This document shows positions 62,401-64,000 of a DNA stretch of 64,000 nucleotides, piece after piece. The position numbers and the translations under genes are program-made. The notes below the pieces were generated by a model. The model searched no databases and was not told the origin of the DNA. It worked only from the letters and a program-made list of their open reading frames with translations. Source of the stretch: Callipepla californica brunnescens (taxonomy: Eukaryota; Chordata; Aves; Galliformes; Odontophoridae); contig JALIRH010000005.1 in the NCBI GenBank assembly GCA_023055505.1, forward strand, positions 2,542,001 through 2,606,000, written 5' to 3'. Position 1 is the stretch's first letter. Each line of letters opens with the position of its first letter.

Positions 62401-64000
62401 TGTACATCTGAGAGGTCTTTACCACTCCATCACCTGCCTCAGCAGAAGAAACAAATGGACTGGGAGAAACTGATCTCTTCATACCCTTACATTCCTTTTA
62501 AACGTAGACTATAAGACAAGCCTGTCTAGCAACAGGAATTAGGAAGTAGGTTCTTTGTCACTCTGCAGAACAAAGTATTTCTGTGGAGATCAGGCATTGC
62601 TGTCTGATGCACAAAAGTCCAACCAAGGCTTAAACCTCATTTTAAGACCTGGCTAAGATGAATAACTTCAGTATATAAAGAAGTGGACACTAAAACTGTG
62701 ATGCAGTCCACACAGCACAGACTTCACCAACCACCCCACAAAAAAAAAACAAAACAATTTTCACATTGGTAGTAAAGGGAACCATGAATTCTGCTGAGCA
62801 ACAGGGTTGCACAAAACTTTGATATTTTTCTTTGGAGCAGGCTGAGCCACAGAGGGAGGAAAGGGCAAGATGAAGAGCTAAGTGCAGCAGTTAATCTCTA
62901 CCTTTCCTCTTCAGAAACAGAAGCAGGTTAAGCACAAGAGACCTCCAAGGATGATCTCTGCATACATCAGGGCAGAAATTGTATAAATGCTTTCTGGAAA
63001 GATCTGTATGCATTACTTGCTCTAGAAAATAAACATGATATTACTATAGGAGCAAAAAGTAAAGGAATAAGAATGAGGGCCAATTAAAATGACAGTCTTG
63101 TGTTCAAATTCACAGAACTCAGTAAAGTTGCATCTGCCTCAGTTCTTGTTACAGATTAAGAAACACAGAGCACCCCAGAAAGCACAACATGCCTTGTGCC
63201 TCTCTGTCAGATGCGGGGATGCTGCAAAACCAAGCGACTCAGGAAAAGGCTGCCACCATTCTGAGGGTATCACACGTGCCATCCAACTCCACTAATTGCC
63301 AAAGTGCATCTCTGCATGGCAGATCATATGCTTTCACACTGCAATTTAATCTGTTGAGTTACGGTGTCATCAGTCAGGCATTATTTAATTACTGTGGGAT
63401 AAAAGCCTTATTAAGTCTCTCCCCAGCCTTTGTCAAAGCAGCCCATCTTACAAACACAACTGAATCTCCAGGGTATTCGCAAAGGAGTACTCCCTGTCTA
63501 TTTATTTTAAATAACATGTTGATATGTAATTGACGCTGCCAAAACAGAAAGGGAATTAAAAGAGCTGATGCATTAAAAAAAGCTGCAAGCTAACAGAACT
63601 TAATGGTACTCTGAGGACATTAAATCTGCGTTTTCCCAGCTCCGGTGTTGACACTCCCTGCCAAGCCCATTTGAAGTGTGGTTTTATCATGGAGATACGT
63701 AGGAGTCCCATGAGATCAAACACTGTCAAGTGGATAACGACTTGCACGTTTCTCCTCTCCCACCATCTGCATGTGCAGACAAAGCTGTACCCAGAACACA
63801 ACAGCTCAACATACACACGTACGCACATTACAGCACCTCCTGTACCAGAGCCCACTCCTCAGTAAATCTGTGTGTCTTTACAAGGACTGACACGCAAAAA
63901 GCCCTTGGGGATTCTTTGCATGGGCTTCCTTGCACTCAATTCTAACTTGCCTTTAAAAAGGCTTCTAGAAGACAATCCCAAATCTGTATTTAGAACAAGC
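62401..64000. other. Presumed intron or upstream sequence, nothing recognised
   Basis: Unique sequence. The part at 63240-63600 is AT-rich, repeat-free and rich in TAAT/ATTA words (for example tttaattac), like many conserved noncoding elements, but conservation cannot be tested here. No exon of the front PH domain was found. Confidence 0.4.

Overview
The window looks like nuclear DNA from a bird, probably a galliform or close relative. It carries many truncated CR1 LINE copies with the typical 3' end built on the octamer ATTCTRTG, it is otherwise repeat-poor and moderately AT-rich, and it has vertebrate splice signals. I see no bacterial, plasmid or viral genes and no RNA genes.

The one gene I can name is ARHGAP24 (FilGAP, a Rac-specific RhoGAP), on the minus strand. 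A 123-nt exon at 2695-2817 encodes the C-terminal end of the PH domain ([14 protein letters not shown], then [19 protein letters not shown]) with a clean acceptor and donor. About 50.7 kb upstream in transcript order lies a second exon, predicted from sequence, at 53507-53658. It has a strong acceptor, an in-frame stop, an ATG in optimal Kozak context and a phase-1 donor that joins exactly in frame to the PH exon. It would start a short isoform (MVINAK followed by GGDRERM) lacking most of the PH domain. Human ARHGAP24 is known to have N-terminally shortened isoforms, which agrees with this. The exons for the front of the PH domain and for the RhoGAP domain were not found here; they should lie beyond the right and left edges respectively.

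Layout: 1-2694 is intron downstream of the PH exon, with a GC/CpG-rich patch at the left edge that may be another alternative promoter. 2818-53506 is one long intron with most of the CR1 copies, several mono- and dinucleotide tracts and a CpG-enriched patch at 38.4-39.25 kb. 53659-64000 lies upstream of the alternative exon and contains another CpG-enriched patch at 61.9-62.4 kb, a possible promoter or first exon.

I recognised fifteen CR1 fragments covering roughly 5.5 kb (about 9%); twelve are on the same strand as the gene. One plus-strand copy carries what appears to be a 24-bp microinversion in its 3' end. I did not find a new biological system. The observations most worth checking are the alternative first coding exon, the three CpG-enriched patches and the microinversion.
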